64,000 nucleotides of DNA from Xenophilus sp. AP218F (GCA_002213445.1 NJIE01000006.1:62459-126458), one strand, 5' to 3'; shown: positions 19,619 through 29,239, counted from the stretch's first letter. The notes: generated by a model not told the origin, from the letters alone. Translations and numbers: made by a program.

Positions 19619-20887
19619 ATGGCTGCACACACCGCCCGCGCTTGCGGCATCGACTTTGGAACTTCCAATTCGACGGTGGGCTGGCTGCGCCCGGAGCAGC
19701 CCGCCTTGCTGACGCTGGAAGACGGCAAGATCACGCTGCCGTCGGTGGTGTTTTTCAACTACGAAGAAGACCATTCGGTTTTCGGCCGCATGGCGTTGCA
19801 AGAGTACATCGACGGCTACGAGGGGCGATTGATGCGCTCGCTCAAAAGCCTGTTGGGCTCCAGCCTGATCGACAGCCAGACCGAAGTGCAGGGCCGCGCG
19901 CTGCCGTTTCGCCAGCTGCTGACGCTGTTCATCAAGGAATTGAAGCTGCGCGCGGAGAGCGCCGCCGGCCGGGCCTTCGACGAAGTGGTGCTGGGCCGTC
20001 CGGTGTACTTCGTCGACGACAATCCGCAGGCCGACAAGCTGGCCGAAGACACCCTGGCCGAGATCGCCCGCCAGGTGGGCTTCAAGGACATTTCCTTTCA
20101 GCTGGAGCCCATCGCCGCCGCCTTCGACTACGAGGCCGGCATCGAACGCGAGGAGCTGGTGCTGATCGTCGACATCGGCGGCGGCACCTCGGACTTCACC
20201 CTGATCCGGCTCTCCCCCGAACGCCGCAGCGTCGCCGAGCGCCGCGACGACATCCTGGCCACCGGCGGCGTGCACATCGGCGGCACCGACTTCGACCGCC
20301 AGCTGAGCCTGCACGGCGTGATGCCGCTATTCGGCTTCAAGAGCCGCCTCAGAAACAACGCCGAGATGCCATCCAGCCAGTACTTCAACCTGGCCACCTG
20401 GCACACGATCAACTTCGCCTACACCCGCAAGGCCTGGATGGACCTGCAGGACGTGCATCGCGACGCATCCGAGCCCGCCGTCCTAGACCGCCTGTTCCGG
20501 CTGATCCAGCAACGCGCGGGCCACTGGCTGGCCATGGAGGTGGAAGCGGCCAAGATCGCGCTGTCGAACCAGGATCAGCACACGCTGCGCCTGGACCAGA
20601 TCGAACCCGGCCTGCAGTGCGCGCTGGGGCGCGAGGAGTTCAACCAGAGCATCGACGGCATGCTGCGGCAGATCGGCAAAACGGTTGACCAACTGCTGAC
20701 CGACGCCCAGGTGCGTGCCGAGCAAATCGACACCGTGTTCTTTACCGGCGGCTCCAGCGGCGTGCCGGCGCTGCGCGACAGCGTCAGCGCGCTGCTGCCC
20801 CAGGCCCGCCACGTGGAAGGCAATCTGTTCGGCAGCATCGGCAACGGGCTGGCCATCGAGGCTTTCAAGCGCTACGGCGCGGCCTGA
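19619..20887 (+). CDS. yegD: YegD-type Hsp70-like protein
   Basis: The 422-residue protein has the Hsp70 ATPase fold only. GIDFGTSNSTVGW (about 10-22) is the phosphate-1 motif, VDIGGGTSDF is phosphate-2, and TGGSSGVPALRD is the adenosine motif. There is no substrate-binding domain or DnaK-type C-terminal lid, as in E. coli YegD, whose role is unknown. The start at 19619 has AAGGGGA upstream. It stands alone and ends in a strong terminator. Confidence 0.9.
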   Translation: MAAHTARACGIDFGTSNSTVGWLRPEQPALLTLEDGKITLPSVVFFNYEEDHSVFGRMALQEYIDGYEGRLMRSLKSLLGSSLIDSQTEVQGRALPFRQLLTLFIKELKLRAESAAGRAFDEVVLGRPVYFVDDNPQADKLAEDTLAEIARQVGFKDISFQLEPIAAAFDYEAGIEREELVLIVDIGGGTSDFTLIRLSPERRSVAERRDDILATGGVHIGGTDFDRQLSLHGVMPLFGFKSRLRNNAEMPSSQYFNLATWHTINFAYTRKAWMDLQDVHRDASEPAVLDRLFRLIQQRAGHWLAMEVEAAKIALSNQDQHTLRLDQIEPGLQCALGREEFNQSIDGMLRQIGKTVDQLLTDAQVRAEQIDTVFFTGGSSGVPALRDSVSALLPQARHVEGNLFGSIGNGLAIEAFKRYGAA

Positions 20888-20910
20888 ATCTGAGCCTGCC
20901 CCGACCAGGC

Positions 20911-20941
20911 AAAAGGCGCGCCTCGAAGGCGCGCCTTTTGT
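20911..20941 (+). terminator. Terminator after yegD-like gene
   Basis: AAAAGGCGCGCCT and AGGCGCGCCTTTT form a near-perfect stem around a short CG-containing loop. A-rich and T-rich flanks mean it can serve both the plus-strand gene and the convergent minus-strand gene. Confidence 0.9.
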
Positions 20942-20953
20942 TTCTCATCCCGC

Positions 20954-21301
20954 TTACGCTTTCTTGCGCGGCTTCTTGGCGGTTGCCTGGAACGGCAAGT
21001 CCAGATCGAACAAGGTGCCGGTGCGGCCGGTTTGCGACTGGCAGGCGATGGTCAGCGCGCGATTGATCGCCTCCTTCTTGCTGACGCCCCACCACTCTAT
21101 CATCTTGTCCAGCGACTTCTGCGCCTCGCGGCTCAACTCCACCGTCACCGACAGCTCCTGCAACCGATTGCGCCGCAATTCGCGGCTGCGGCGCTTGCGC
21201 TCGGCCACCGTCATGGCGCGCTCGCCCAGCGGTTTTCTGCCCGGCTTCTTCTGCACGCCGCCGATCAGGTCATAGGTGTAGTGATCGCAAGGATCTTTCA
21301 T
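20954..21301 (-). CDS. Small basic protein, probable DNA-binding
   Basis: The 115-residue protein is highly basic in its first half, with the motif KKPGRKPLGERAMTVAERK followed by RRSRELRRNR. A short segment then resembles a ribbon-helix-helix (ELSVTVELSREAQKSLDKMIEW). The GRKP...ERAMT pattern is common in small phage- or plasmid-related DNA-binding proteins. No partner gene is adjacent; the neighbours are yegD (convergent) and an unknown gene. The assignment as a DNA-binding protein is inference from composition and motif. Confidence 0.75.
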   Translation of the reverse strand: MKDPCDHYTYDLIGGVQKKPGRKPLGERAMTVAERKRRSRELRRNRLQELSVTVELSREAQKSLDKMIEWWGVSKKEAINRALTIACQSQTGRTGTLFDLDLPFQATAKKPRKKA

Positions 21302-21423
21302 TGCGTTGGGTGACGGGTCACTGCTTGATTCGAGAGGGGCGCAAGAATATCACAAAGCGCCCGCCCGCGCAGTCCGGAAACGCCGCGCGCCGAAAATATA
21401 CCGAAAGCATTGCCGGGCAGCAT

Positions 21424-21450
21424 AAAAAAGCCCCGGCTCGCGGCCGGGGC
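21424..21450 (-). terminator. Terminator after the 21598-22608 gene
   Basis: GCCCCGGC and GCCGGGGC form an eight-base-pair stem with a short loop, and on the minus strand a run of six T follows. The rest of the 296-base gap from 21302 to 21597 shows nothing else I can assign. Confidence 0.75.
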
Positions 21451-21597
21451 AGATTCAATCGACCGCCCTGAGGTCGACCGAAAGACATTCCTTGTTCAGC
21501 ATAGCGCGCCGCGGCGCGGCCGCAGCGGGAAAAACCGTCGCAGGCGCAATTAGGCAGTTAATCGCCGCGCCATGCCAAAGCGGGCAATCTTGCAGCG

Positions 21598-22608
21598 TCA
21601 AGCGCCGAAACGCTGTCGCAACTCGTCAATCGCCTGGCGGCTGACGCGCACCGGCAACAGCGCGCGGCGTATCGGCTGGATTTTGCCCAGCACCATCTCC
21701 TCCAGCCTCAGCTCGGTGACATCCTCATCGCCCGCGGCCGGATCATCGCACTTGACGCCCATCCGGTTCAAATGCAGGGAGACGCTCTCCAGGCTGAAGT
21801 AATCCTGCGGCTGCTCCAGCACGCCTTTCACTTCCGCCAGCATGCCTTCCAGGCTGGCGCTGGCGCGCAAGGCTTCCAGCTGCGGCTGGATTTCGCCGAT
21901 TCTGGCGTCCACCGCCGACAAGCTGGCCGGCAAGTCCCGGTCATCGGCCTGGGCGTCGATGACGGTTCGCTGCTCGCCGCCGCGCAAGGACAAGCGCCGC
22001 AGCCGCAAACGGCCCAGCTCGCTTTCCAGCTGCTGCCGCATTTGCTCGCACAGGCTCAGGCGTCGCGCGATGACCGCCGCCAGCACTTCCTGGCCGCGCG
22101 GCCCGGACTTGGCCTGCAGCTGCTCCAGCGAGGGACTGAGCATCATCAAGCGATGGGCGTCGAAACTGACCACGATTTGCGCCACGTCGCTGCGCACTTC
22201 GCCGTTGCTCATCGCCATGCCGAAGCGCGCGGTTTCGCTGCGCATCATGGTCATCAGGGCCCAGGCCTCGTCGCCGTTGCTGGCGGAAAGAAAGAACTCG
22301 CGCAGCGGCTCGCTGTTTTCCAGCAATTCCAGCAGGCTGGCCGGCCCGGAGAACAGCAGGCCCAAGCGCGGATCGGTGGCGTAGGCGCGCAAGGACAGGT
22401 CCAGCATCGGCGGCAATTGATGCATCAATGTGGCCAGATATGCCTGCGCCGTCCGCATGCCGGGCTCCAGCGCTTGACGATAACCCGGCACCAGCCGCAA
22501 GCGACGGTCCGTGGCGTCCACCAGTTGCTCTATCGCCGCCGACAGCGCCTTTTTCCGTTCGCGACTGGCCTCGTCCCATCCCAACTTCCGCAGCAAAGCC
22601 TGAAACAT
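21598..22608 (-). CDS. Conserved hypothetical protein
   Basis: The 336-residue protein appears cytosolic and mostly helical. It opens MFQALLRKLGWDEASRERKKAL, has a long charged middle (QQLESELGRLRLRRLSLRGG) and an acidic segment before the C-terminus (DDPAAGDEDVTELRLEEM). I do not recognise a family or motif. It ends 26 bases before the RluF-type gene's stop in the direction of transcription, so the two may be one transcript. Confidence 0.75.
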   Translation of the reverse strand: MFQALLRKLGWDEASRERKKALSAAIEQLVDATDRRLRLVPGYRQALEPGMRTAQAYLATLMHQLPPMLDLSLRAYATDPRLGLLFSGPASLLELLENSEPLREFFLSASNGDEAWALMTMMRSETARFGMAMSNGEVRSDVAQIVVSFDAHRLMMLSPSLEQLQAKSGPRGQEVLAAVIARRLSLCEQMRQQLESELGRLRLRRLSLRGGEQRTVIDAQADDRDLPASLSAVDARIGEIQPQLEALRASASLEGMLAEVKGVLEQPQDYFSLESVSLHLNRMGVKCDDPAAGDEDVTELRLEEMVLGKIQPIRRALLPVRVSRQAIDELRQRFGA

Positions 22609-22634
22609 GCCCCCTCCTCAGAATCGCGCGGCGT

Positions 22635-23363
22635 TCAAAATTGTTCGTCGTCGCGCAGGTAACGCCACTGGCCGGTAGGCAGATTGCCCAGCTTGACCTT
22701 GCCGATGCTGATGCGCTTGAGGCCGACCACGCGCAGCCCCACCAGCTCGCACATGCGGCGAATCTGCCGCTTGCGGCCTTCGCGCAGCACGAAGCGCAAC
22801 TGGTCTTCGTTCTGCCAGCTCACTCGGGCCGGCAGCAATTGCTTGCCGTCCAGTTCGAGGCCGTGATTGAGCAAGGCGAGGCCGCGCTCGCTAAGCTCGC
22901 CTTCCACCCGCACCAGGTATTCCTTCTCGACGCTGGAATTCTCGCCGATCAGGTGCTTGGCGATGCGGCCGTCCTGCGTCAGCACCAGCAGCCCTACCGA
23001 GTCGATGTCCAGACGGCCGGCGGGCGCTAGGCCGCGCAGGTGCGAAGGCTGAAAACGCTTGCGGCTGTGATCTTCCGACCAGTGGTTTTCCGGCTTGATG
23101 AGCACCACCGCCGGCTCGTAACCGTTCTCGGCCTGACCGGAGACATAGCCCACCGGCTTGTTCAGCAAAATGGTGACGCGCGAGGATTGCGCGTCCTGCG
23201 CCTTCTTGTCGACTTCGATCAGATTGTGCGGCAAGACCTTCTGGCCCAGCACGGCGACTTCGCCGTCCACCTTGACCCAGCCTTGCTCGATATAGCTGTC
23301 TGCCTCTCGGCGCGAACACAGCCCCAGCTCGGCCATGCGTTTTGACAGACGTACAGGTTCCAT
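22635..23363 (-). CDS. rluF: RluF-type 23S rRNA pseudouridine synthase
   Basis: The 242-residue enzyme has an N-terminal S4 RNA-binding domain ([21 protein letters not shown], about 5-25). The catalytic domain with the RsuA/RluB-type motif [11 protein letters not shown] follows, where the first Asp is the nucleophile. [12 protein letters not shown] and [13 protein letters not shown] are further family motifs. By resemblance it is of the RluF/RluB/E group, modifying 23S rRNA; the exact uridine cannot be read from sequence. The ATG at 23363 has GGAAAG upstream. Confidence 0.88.
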   Translation of the reverse strand: MEPVRLSKRMAELGLCSRREADSYIEQGWVKVDGEVAVLGQKVLPHNLIEVDKKAQDAQSSRVTILLNKPVGYVSGQAENGYEPAVVLIKPENHWSEDHSRKRFQPSHLRGLAPAGRLDIDSVGLLVLTQDGRIAKHLIGENSSVEKEYLVRVEGELSERGLALLNHGLELDGKQLLPARVSWQNEDQLRFVLREGRKRQIRRMCELVGLRVVGLKRISIGKVKLGNLPTGQWRYLRDDEQF

Positions 23364-23483
23364 TTGACTTTCCGTAATGAAAAAGCGGACTCCGGTCACA
23401 AAAGTGCCTGAGGCCGCTATTGAATCGACTGATATTGTAGGGGATGGGGAGCAAACTGGCCACGCCGCAACGCAAGCAGCGTC

Positions 23484-23514
23484 AAAGAAAACGGCGCCGG
23501 ACAAGCCGGCGCCG
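23484..23514 (-). terminator. Terminator after the DMT transporter gene
   Basis: CGGCGCCGG and CCGGCGCCG form a nine-base-pair stem around ACAAG, followed on the minus strand by a TTTTCTTT tail. The 299-base gap from 23364 to 23662 otherwise holds only AT-rich sequence. Confidence 0.7.
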
Positions 23515-23662
23515 AATCCAATGTCGAACATTCACGGAGCGATAGTCGGATATTTTTCTGCGCATTCAACAATATGGCGCTGTCCGCCTGATGGATGGCG
23601 GACAATCATTGGATGAATGATTTTAATCCGGAAAATCGATTTTCCAGTATACGTATAAACGC

Positions 23663-24637
23663 CTAGCGCGCCCCGGCCTGCCCGCCCGCCGGCAAGGCGG
23701 CGTCGCAAACGGCCGCCTCGCGCCGCCGTCGAGAACTCAAGGCGATGCCGCCGAAGATCGCGGCGAGCCCGGCCGCGTGAAACCACTGCAGACTCTCGCC
23801 AAGCAGGCCGATGGACAGCAAAGCCCCGAAGGCCGGCATCAGATACAGAAAGCTGGCCGCGCGCGCCGCGCCCACCAGGCCGATCGCCCGGTTGTACATC
23901 AGGAAGGCCGCCACCGACGGCAGCGCGCCAAGGTAGAGCAAAGCGCCCCAGGCGGCCGCGCCCAGGGCCGGCATCGGCGTGCGGGTCAGCAATTCCGCCA
24001 CGAACAGGGGCAACAGCAAGATTTCGCCTATCGCCAGCAGGCTGAACATCAATACCCGCGCGTCCAGGCCGGGCTTGAGCTTGCGCAAGCCCAGCGTGTA
24101 AACCGCCCAGGCCACGCCGCCGATCAGGATGCAGATGTCGCCGCCGCCAAAATGCAAACCGGCCAGATTGCGCCAATCTCCCTTGAGCATGATCAGCAAC
24201 GCGCCGCCCAGCGCCAGCAGCATGCCGCCCAGTTGCCCGCCGCGCAGGCGCTGCCGGAAGCACAACGCGCCCATGAGCAGCACCAGCACAGGGGTGACGC
24301 TGTTGAGGATGACGGCGTTGGTCGCAGTGGTGGTCTGCACCGCCAGATAGATCATGGTGTTGGTGGTGGCGATGCCGGACGCGCCCAAGAGCAGCAGAAC
24401 GCGCCACTGCGCGCGCAGCTGCGGCCAAGATTTCGCCAGCCGCGGCCAGGCGAACGGCAGGATGCACAGCAGGGCGAAGCCCCAGCGGCCGAAAGCCATC
24501 GCAAACGGCCCGATTTGTCCGTGCAGCGCCCGCGCCACCACAAAATTGCTCGACCAGAGAAAAGTGGTCAGCGTCAGCAAGCCGTAGGCATGGCGACTGC
24601 CATCCGGCGCGGAAAGTTTCGATCTAGACAGGTCCAT
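23663..24637 (-). CDS. EamA/DMT-family transporter
   Basis: The 324-residue protein has about ten predicted membrane helices in two EamA repeats, beginning LLTLTTFLWSSNFVVARAL. The pattern is that of RhaT/YdcZ-like drug/metabolite transporters that export amino acids or other small metabolites. The substrate cannot be read from sequence. It stands alone between the pqi operon and the RluF-type gene and is followed by a terminator. Confidence 0.85.
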   Translation of the reverse strand: MDLSRSKLSAPDGSRHAYGLLTLTTFLWSSNFVVARALHGQIGPFAMAFGRWGFALLCILPFAWPRLAKSWPQLRAQWRVLLLLGASGIATTNTMIYLAVQTTTATNAVILNSVTPVLVLLMGALCFRQRLRGGQLGGMLLALGGALLIMLKGDWRNLAGLHFGGGDICILIGGVAWAVYTLGLRKLKPGLDARVLMFSLLAIGEILLLPLFVAELLTRTPMPALGAAAWGALLYLGALPSVAAFLMYNRAIGLVGAARAASFLYLMPAFGALLSIGLLGESLQWFHAAGLAAIFGGIALSSRRRREAAVCDAALPAGGQAGAR

Positions 24638-24726
24638 ATGCCGGACATTTTATCAGATCGACAAGGCGAATAATTTTGTAAGTTTCTTGATTTTCGAAAT
24701 TTACGGCCAATAATCAACCGCGCCGC

Positions 24727-25326
24727 TTACGGTTTGCTGATGCTCGACCACTCCGCCTGCGCAAGCAGCGTCGCCGCCACCTCCTCGCCCAGCTCGTCCA
24801 GCAAGGCGCGCGCGGCGGCCACCGACGCCTCCACGCCGGCGGCGCAAGCCTTGCGCCGCTGAAAATACCCCTGGGCCACTCGCTGGCCATCGCGGGTTCG
24901 CAGCAGCTGCCAGGCGGCCACCAGCGCCGCTTCCCTGCCCGGTTGCAGGCTCAGCCCGCGCACGTCCAGCAGCAGCTTGTAATCGCCGCCATCCATGCCC
25001 GGCTGAGGATAGACGTACACGCTGGCCAGGCCGGCGCGGCGCGTCAATTGCGCCGCCAGCGCCTGCGCCAGCATCCGGTCCAGAGGGCCGGCCCAGCGAT
25101 CCAGATCGCGCCATTGCAACTCGCCGCGTTCGCCCAGCGTGACCAGCTGCGCCCGGTCCAGCCCGGCCGGCAGATTGACCGGCCCCACCATCAAGCGCTT
25201 GCCCCAGACCGGGGCCGCGGCAGGCGCGGCCGACAGCGCATCCAGCGTGTGCAAGCGGGGACTGGGCGAGGCGCAGCCCGCCAGCGCGGCGGCCAGCCCC
25301 AGCATGATCAGACCATGACGCATCAT
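24727..25326 (-). CDS. pqiC: PqiC-like outer-membrane lipoprotein
   Basis: The 199-residue lipoprotein has a signal peptide ending in the lipobox LAGCASPSP (Cys near 18). The ABC-type transport auxiliary lipoprotein (DUF330) domain follows, with RLMVGPVNLPAGLDRAQLVT and a RWAGPLDRML segment. PqiC is thought to anchor the PqiB tunnel at the outer membrane and help move lipids between membranes. Its start overlaps pqiB by four bases (ATGA). Confidence 0.9.
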   Translation of the reverse strand: MMRHGLIMLGLAAALAGCASPSPRLHTLDALSAAPAAAPVWGKRLMVGPVNLPAGLDRAQLVTLGERGELQWRDLDRWAGPLDRMLAQALAAQLTRRAGLASVYVYPQPGMDGGDYKLLLDVRGLSLQPGREAALVAAWQLLRTRDGQRVAQGYFQRRKACAAGVEASVAAARALLDELGEEVAATLLAQAEWSSISKP

Positions 25327-26954
25327 TGTTTATTCTCCTTGCCCCGGATCAGCGCCTCGGGATGCCTGTCCAGATAGTCGGCCAGCGAGCGGAACGTGCG
25401 CGCGGTTTCGCGCACTTCCTGCGCCGCGGAGCGGACATCCTGTTGCAGCGGCGAGTCGGCTTTCATCGTTTGACGGGTTTCTTCCAGCGTTTTTTGCAGG
25501 CTGTCCAGCGTTTTCGCCACTTCCGGCAAAGTCTTGGCGTCCATGTTTTCGGACAGCTGCTTCATGCTGCCCAGCGTTTCGCGCAGCGTTTTCAGCGAGG
25601 CGTCCAGATTCTGGCCGATGGAGTCGAACGGCACCTTGTCCAGACGGCGGGCGATGCGCTGCAGCACCCGCTGCAGCTCTTCCAGATCGCCCGGAATGGT
25701 GGGCAATTCCAGCATCTTGTCGCGCTGAATCAACTTGGCCGGCGGCGCGTCGGGGAAAAAGTCCAGCGCCACGTATAACTGGCCGGTCAGGATGCTGCCG
25801 GACCGCAGTTGCGCGCGCATGCCGTTGCGCACCAGCGTCTCGGCCGACAGCTTGTGCATCAGGTTCTTGTCGCCGGACAAGGAGCGCAGCCGGCTGGGGT
25901 AGATGCGGATGTCCACGGTCATGTCGAAATCCTTGCGCGCCGGAACGTACTCCACGCCGATGGCGGCCACTTCGCCCAGGGCGATGCCGCGGAAGTCCAC
26001 CGGCGCGCCCACCGACAGGCCGCGCACCGACTGGCGGAACTTGAGCCGGAAGCCCTGCATTTCGCTATCCGGGTTCTGCAGCGCCTTCTCGCGGGTATCG
26101 CTCAGCACGAACGGCGCGTCGGCCTGGGCCGGCTTGTCCGGGCCGTAATCGGTCAGCGGCGTCTCGAAGGCGATGCCGCCCAGCGCGATGGCGGCAAGCG
26201 ACTGGGTGCTGACATTCAAGCCGTTGGCGTTGATGGAGACGTCCACGCCGCTGGCGTGCCAGAAGCGGCTATTGCCGGTGACGAAGCGATCATACGGCGC
26301 ATTGATGAACACGCTCAGCCGCACATAGCCGCCGGCGGGGTCCAGCTCGTAGCCCACCACCTGCCCCACCGGCACCCGACGGAAGTACACCGGCGAGCCG
26401 GTATTGAGCGAGCCAAGATTGTCGGCGCGCAGCAGGAACTTGTGGCCAGGCAAGTCGGCATTGATGATGGGCGGCGTCTCCAGGCCTGTGAATTCGGTCT
26501 TGCGCTCCGCGCTCTTGCCTACGTCCATGCCGATATAGGCGCCGGACAGCATGGTGCCGAGGCCCGACACGCTGCCGCCGGAAATGCGCGGACGCACTAC
26601 CCAGAAACGGCTGTCGGCCACCAGATACGGTTCCGCCGTCTTGCTCAGCAGCGCGGTGGCGACGATGGTCTGCCGATCCGGGCTGAGGGCGATTTCAGTC
26701 ACCTCGCCGATTTCCACGTCCTTGTACTTGATCCGGGTCTTGCCCGCTTCCAGCCCCTCCGCGTTCTGGAAGGTGATGGTGACGGTCGGGCCGCGCGACA
26801 TGATGGTATGCGCGGCGAGCCAGACGCCGATCACCGCGGCCAGAATCGGTATCAGCCATACCAGGGAAGGCGACCAGCGACGGCGCCTGACCGGCACCGC
26901 CTCAGGCAGCGCCGGCTCCGGCGGGGTTTCGCGTTCGGGTTGCTCGCTATTCAT
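25323..26954 (-). CDS. pqiB: PqiB-like MCE protein
   Basis: The 543-residue protein has one N-terminal membrane helix (about 29-48) and three MCE domains across roughly 55-420. Each opens with a stretch such as GPTVTITFQNAEGLEAGKTRIKYKDVEIGEV. A helical C-terminal region (LDSLQKTLEETRQTMK) probably forms the needle or tunnel spanning the periplasm. PqiB-type MCE proteins carry phospholipids between inner and outer membranes. It overlaps the upstream pqiA-type gene by eight bases and pqiC by four. Confidence 0.95.
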   Translation of the reverse strand: MNSEQPERETPPEPALPEAVPVRRRRWSPSLVWLIPILAAVIGVWLAAHTIMSRGPTVTITFQNAEGLEAGKTRIKYKDVEIGEVTEIALSPDRQTIVATALLSKTAEPYLVADSRFWVVRPRISGGSVSGLGTMLSGAYIGMDVGKSAERKTEFTGLETPPIINADLPGHKFLLRADNLGSLNTGSPVYFRRVPVGQVVGYELDPAGGYVRLSVFINAPYDRFVTGNSRFWHASGVDVSINANGLNVSTQSLAAIALGGIAFETPLTDYGPDKPAQADAPFVLSDTREKALQNPDSEMQGFRLKFRQSVRGLSVGAPVDFRGIALGEVAAIGVEYVPARKDFDMTVDIRIYPSRLRSLSGDKNLMHKLSAETLVRNGMRAQLRSGSILTGQLYVALDFFPDAPPAKLIQRDKMLELPTIPGDLEELQRVLQRIARRLDKVPFDSIGQNLDASLKTLRETLGSMKQLSENMDAKTLPEVAKTLDSLQKTLEETRQTMKADSPLQQDVRSAAQEVRETARTFRSLADYLDRHPEALIRGKENKQ

Positions 26955-27582
26955 TGTTATCCTCGACAGGATCCCAGATCAGCCTGGGATCGAAATTGAT
27001 GGCGGCCAGCATGGTCAGCACCACCACCGCGCCGAACGCCACCGCGCCCGGTCCGGCCTGCACATTGGCCAGGGACTGCCAGTGCACCAGCGCCACCATC
27101 AGCGCCACGACGAAAATGTCCAGCATCGACCACGGGCCGATCACCTCCACCACCCGATACAAGCGGGTGCGCTGGCGCGGCGCCCAAGTCGAGCGCAGCT
27201 GCACCGTAACCAGCAACAGCAGCAAGGCCAGTATCTTGAGCAAGGGCACCACCACGCTGGCGATGAACACGACCAGCGCCAGCGGCCACGAGCCGCTGCT
27301 CCACAAGTAGATGACGCCGCTCATGATGGTGTCGCGCTGCGTCCCCCTGAACGAAGAGGTAATCATGATCGGCAACAGATTGGCCGGCAAATAGCACAGC
27401 ATCGCCGCAATCAGGAAGGCCCAGCAGCGCTGCACGCCGGAGGGCTTGCGCGCATGCAGCGGCGCGCCGCAGCGCGGGCAGGCCAGGGCCCGCTCCGGCT
27501 GCGGAACGCGGTTGAGCAGGCCGCAGCCGCCGCAGCGCCACAAACCTCTGGCCGCAGCCGATTTCATTCCGTATTGCGACAT
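26947..27582 (-). CDS. pqiA: PqiA-like membrane protein, second half
   Basis: The 211-residue protein opens with a CXXC-CXXC zinc-ribbon-like stretch (CGGCGLLN and CPRCGAPL). Four membrane helices follow, matching one lobe of the paraquat-inducible protein A family. E. coli PqiA is a single, two-lobed protein of about 400 residues; here the lobes are two separate genes overlapping by 19 bases. PqiA is proposed to feed lipid into PqiB. The ATG at 27582 gives the family N-terminus. Confidence 0.88.
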   Translation of the reverse strand: MSQYGMKSAAARGLWRCGGCGLLNRVPQPERALACPRCGAPLHARKPSGVQRCWAFLIAAMLCYLPANLLPIMITSSFRGTQRDTIMSGVIYLWSSGSWPLALVVFIASVVVPLLKILALLLLLVTVQLRSTWAPRQRTRLYRVVEVIGPWSMLDIFVVALMVALVHWQSLANVQAGPGAVAFGAVVVLTMLAAINFDPRLIWDPVEDNNE

Positions 27583-28181
27583 GCCTGCCTGCGCTCCCAC
27601 AAATCCTCGGCGTCGAAACGGCTGGCATTGGTCGCCATCAGCAAAATGAGCCCGAAAAACGCCCATAGCCCGACGCCTGGATGGACGCTGGCCAGTTTGA
27701 CCAGCTTGACCAGGGAAACCAGCACCCCAAGCAAGAACACCTCCACCATGCACCAGGGATGCACCATGGCTTGCAAACGCACGATGTGGGCGAAGCCTGG
27801 CGCAGACCGCCCCCACAGCAGCGGCAATTGCAGATAAAGCATGCTGCCCAGCACCAGTGCCGGCATGACGACGCCGGTAAACAGCACCAGCAAGGCCACG
27901 CTGCTCATGTCCTGGTCCTTGAGCGCCAGCGCCGTCTGCCACAGGGTAGCCGCGCTGCGATTGCCCGCCACTTCCAGCTGAACCACCGGAAACAGGTTGG
28001 CGATGAGAAAAACCACCAGACCAGCCAGCAACAAGGCCACAACGGCCTGCGGAGAGTGGGCGTTCTTTTCGTAGAGCACCGCGCCGCAACGCGGACAGCA
28101 CAAACGTTCGCGCGCGGCAGGCAGGCGCAGCAGCAGATCGCAATCGTGGCACGCTTCCAGACGGGCGGCGGAATCAGCCAT
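27564..28181 (-). CDS. pqiA: PqiA-like membrane protein, first half
   Basis: The 205-residue protein begins with its own CXXC-CXXC pair (CHDCDLLL and CCPRCGAVL) and four membrane helices, the N-terminal lobe of a PqiA. It overlaps the second-lobe gene by 19 bases in a different frame, so the pair cannot be one frameshifted gene without changing frame at a defined spot. Separate pqiA genes are seen in other betaproteobacteria. It is the first gene of the pqi operon. Confidence 0.88.
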   Translation of the reverse strand: MADSAARLEACHDCDLLLRLPAARERLCCPRCGAVLYEKNAHSPQAVVALLLAGLVVFLIANLFPVVQLEVAGNRSAATLWQTALALKDQDMSSVALLVLFTGVVMPALVLGSMLYLQLPLLWGRSAPGFAHIVRLQAMVHPWCMVEVFLLGVLVSLVKLVKLASVHPGVGLWAFFGLILLMATNASRFDAEDLWERRQACRNTE

Positions 28182-28414
28182 GTTGGATCCGCAAGAGCTT
28201 GGGCGGCGCGGCGGCCCCGCGCGGCTCAGGGCGCGGGACGTCTCCCGGGCGCGAGCGCTCGGCCGCGCCCGGATCGCCGGCGGTCAGTCGCGTCTGGACA
28301 TGAACGCCCTTGGGCGCGGAACAGAAGGATGGAGGCATCGGCACTCATGCGGTAAAGAAGCTGGCAACATGATAATGGACGCATCGTCATAGTTCAAAGC
28401 CGGCGGTTCGCGCC

Positions 28415-29188
28415 CTAGCCCGCGGCGGCGAAGAACATGTCCCAGGCCAGCTTGCAGATCAGGCTGGAAGTCAGCATCAGGAACAGGATGCGGACAAAGC
28501 GCGCGCCTTTTTTCAGGGCGATCCAGGTGCCGGCCATCGCGCCCAGCATATTGCATAGCGCCATCGGCACGGCGTACTGATACAGCACATGCCCGGCCGG
28601 GATGAAAAACGCCAGCGCCGCCACGTTGGTGGTCAGATTCACCACCTTGGCGGACGCCGAAGCATGCAGAAAGTCGAAAGAAAAGAAACGGATGAACAGG
28701 AACATCAGGAAGCTGCCCGTTCCCGGACCGAACAGGCCGTCATAAAAACCGATCGCGCCGCCTATCGCCACGCCCACCAGCATTTCGCGACGGCCGATCG
28801 GCCCCGGGCTGTGACGCGCGCCAAAATCTTTCTTCCATAAGGTGTACACCGCCATCACCAGCAGCAAGGCCAGCACCAGGGGCCGCATCACGTCCTTGGG
28901 AATCAGGCTGACCGCCGCCGCGCCGGCGAACGACATGATAAATGCCGCCGCCGCCGCCGGCAGAATCAGCCGCCATGGCAGGCGCACCTTGCGCAGGTAG
29001 GAGCGCGCGGCGGACAAGGTGCCGACCGCCGAGGCCAGCTTGTTGGTGCCGAACAACGTGGCTGGCGACATATTCGGCAATGCGGTGAACAACGCGGGAA
29101 TCTGTATCAGCCCGCCGCCGCCCACCGCGGCGTCGATCAGGCCCGCCATGAAGGCGAGGGTGCAGACAAAACCTAAGGTCAACAACAT
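28415..29188 (-). CDS. TSUP/TauE-SafE family sulfite or organic-anion exporter
   Basis: The 257-residue protein has about eight membrane helices. It has the family's opening AFMAGLIDAAVGGGGLIQIPAL, with the glycine-rich loop, and a repeat of that motif later (GFYDGLFGPGTGSFLM). TSUP proteins export sulfite, sulfonates or organic acids. The ATG at 29188 has AGGAG with better spacing than the ATG at 29194. It diverges from the LysR gene across a palindromic site, which suggests regulation by that LysR protein. The 233-base gap downstream of the pqi operon (28182-28414) holds nothing I can assign. Confidence 0.9.
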   Translation of the reverse strand: MLLTLGFVCTLAFMAGLIDAAVGGGGLIQIPALFTALPNMSPATLFGTNKLASAVGTLSAARSYLRKVRLPWRLILPAAAAAFIMSFAGAAAVSLIPKDVMRPLVLALLLVMAVYTLWKKDFGARHSPGPIGRREMLVGVAIGGAIGFYDGLFGPGTGSFLMFLFIRFFSFDFLHASASAKVVNLTTNVAALAFFIPAGHVLYQYAVPMALCNMLGAMAGTWIALKKGARFVRILFLMLTSSLICKLAWDMFFAAAG

Positions 29189-29239
29189 TGGCATTCTCCT
29201 GGCAACCCCGGCATTCTATGCCTTGCCATGGCACAGCGG

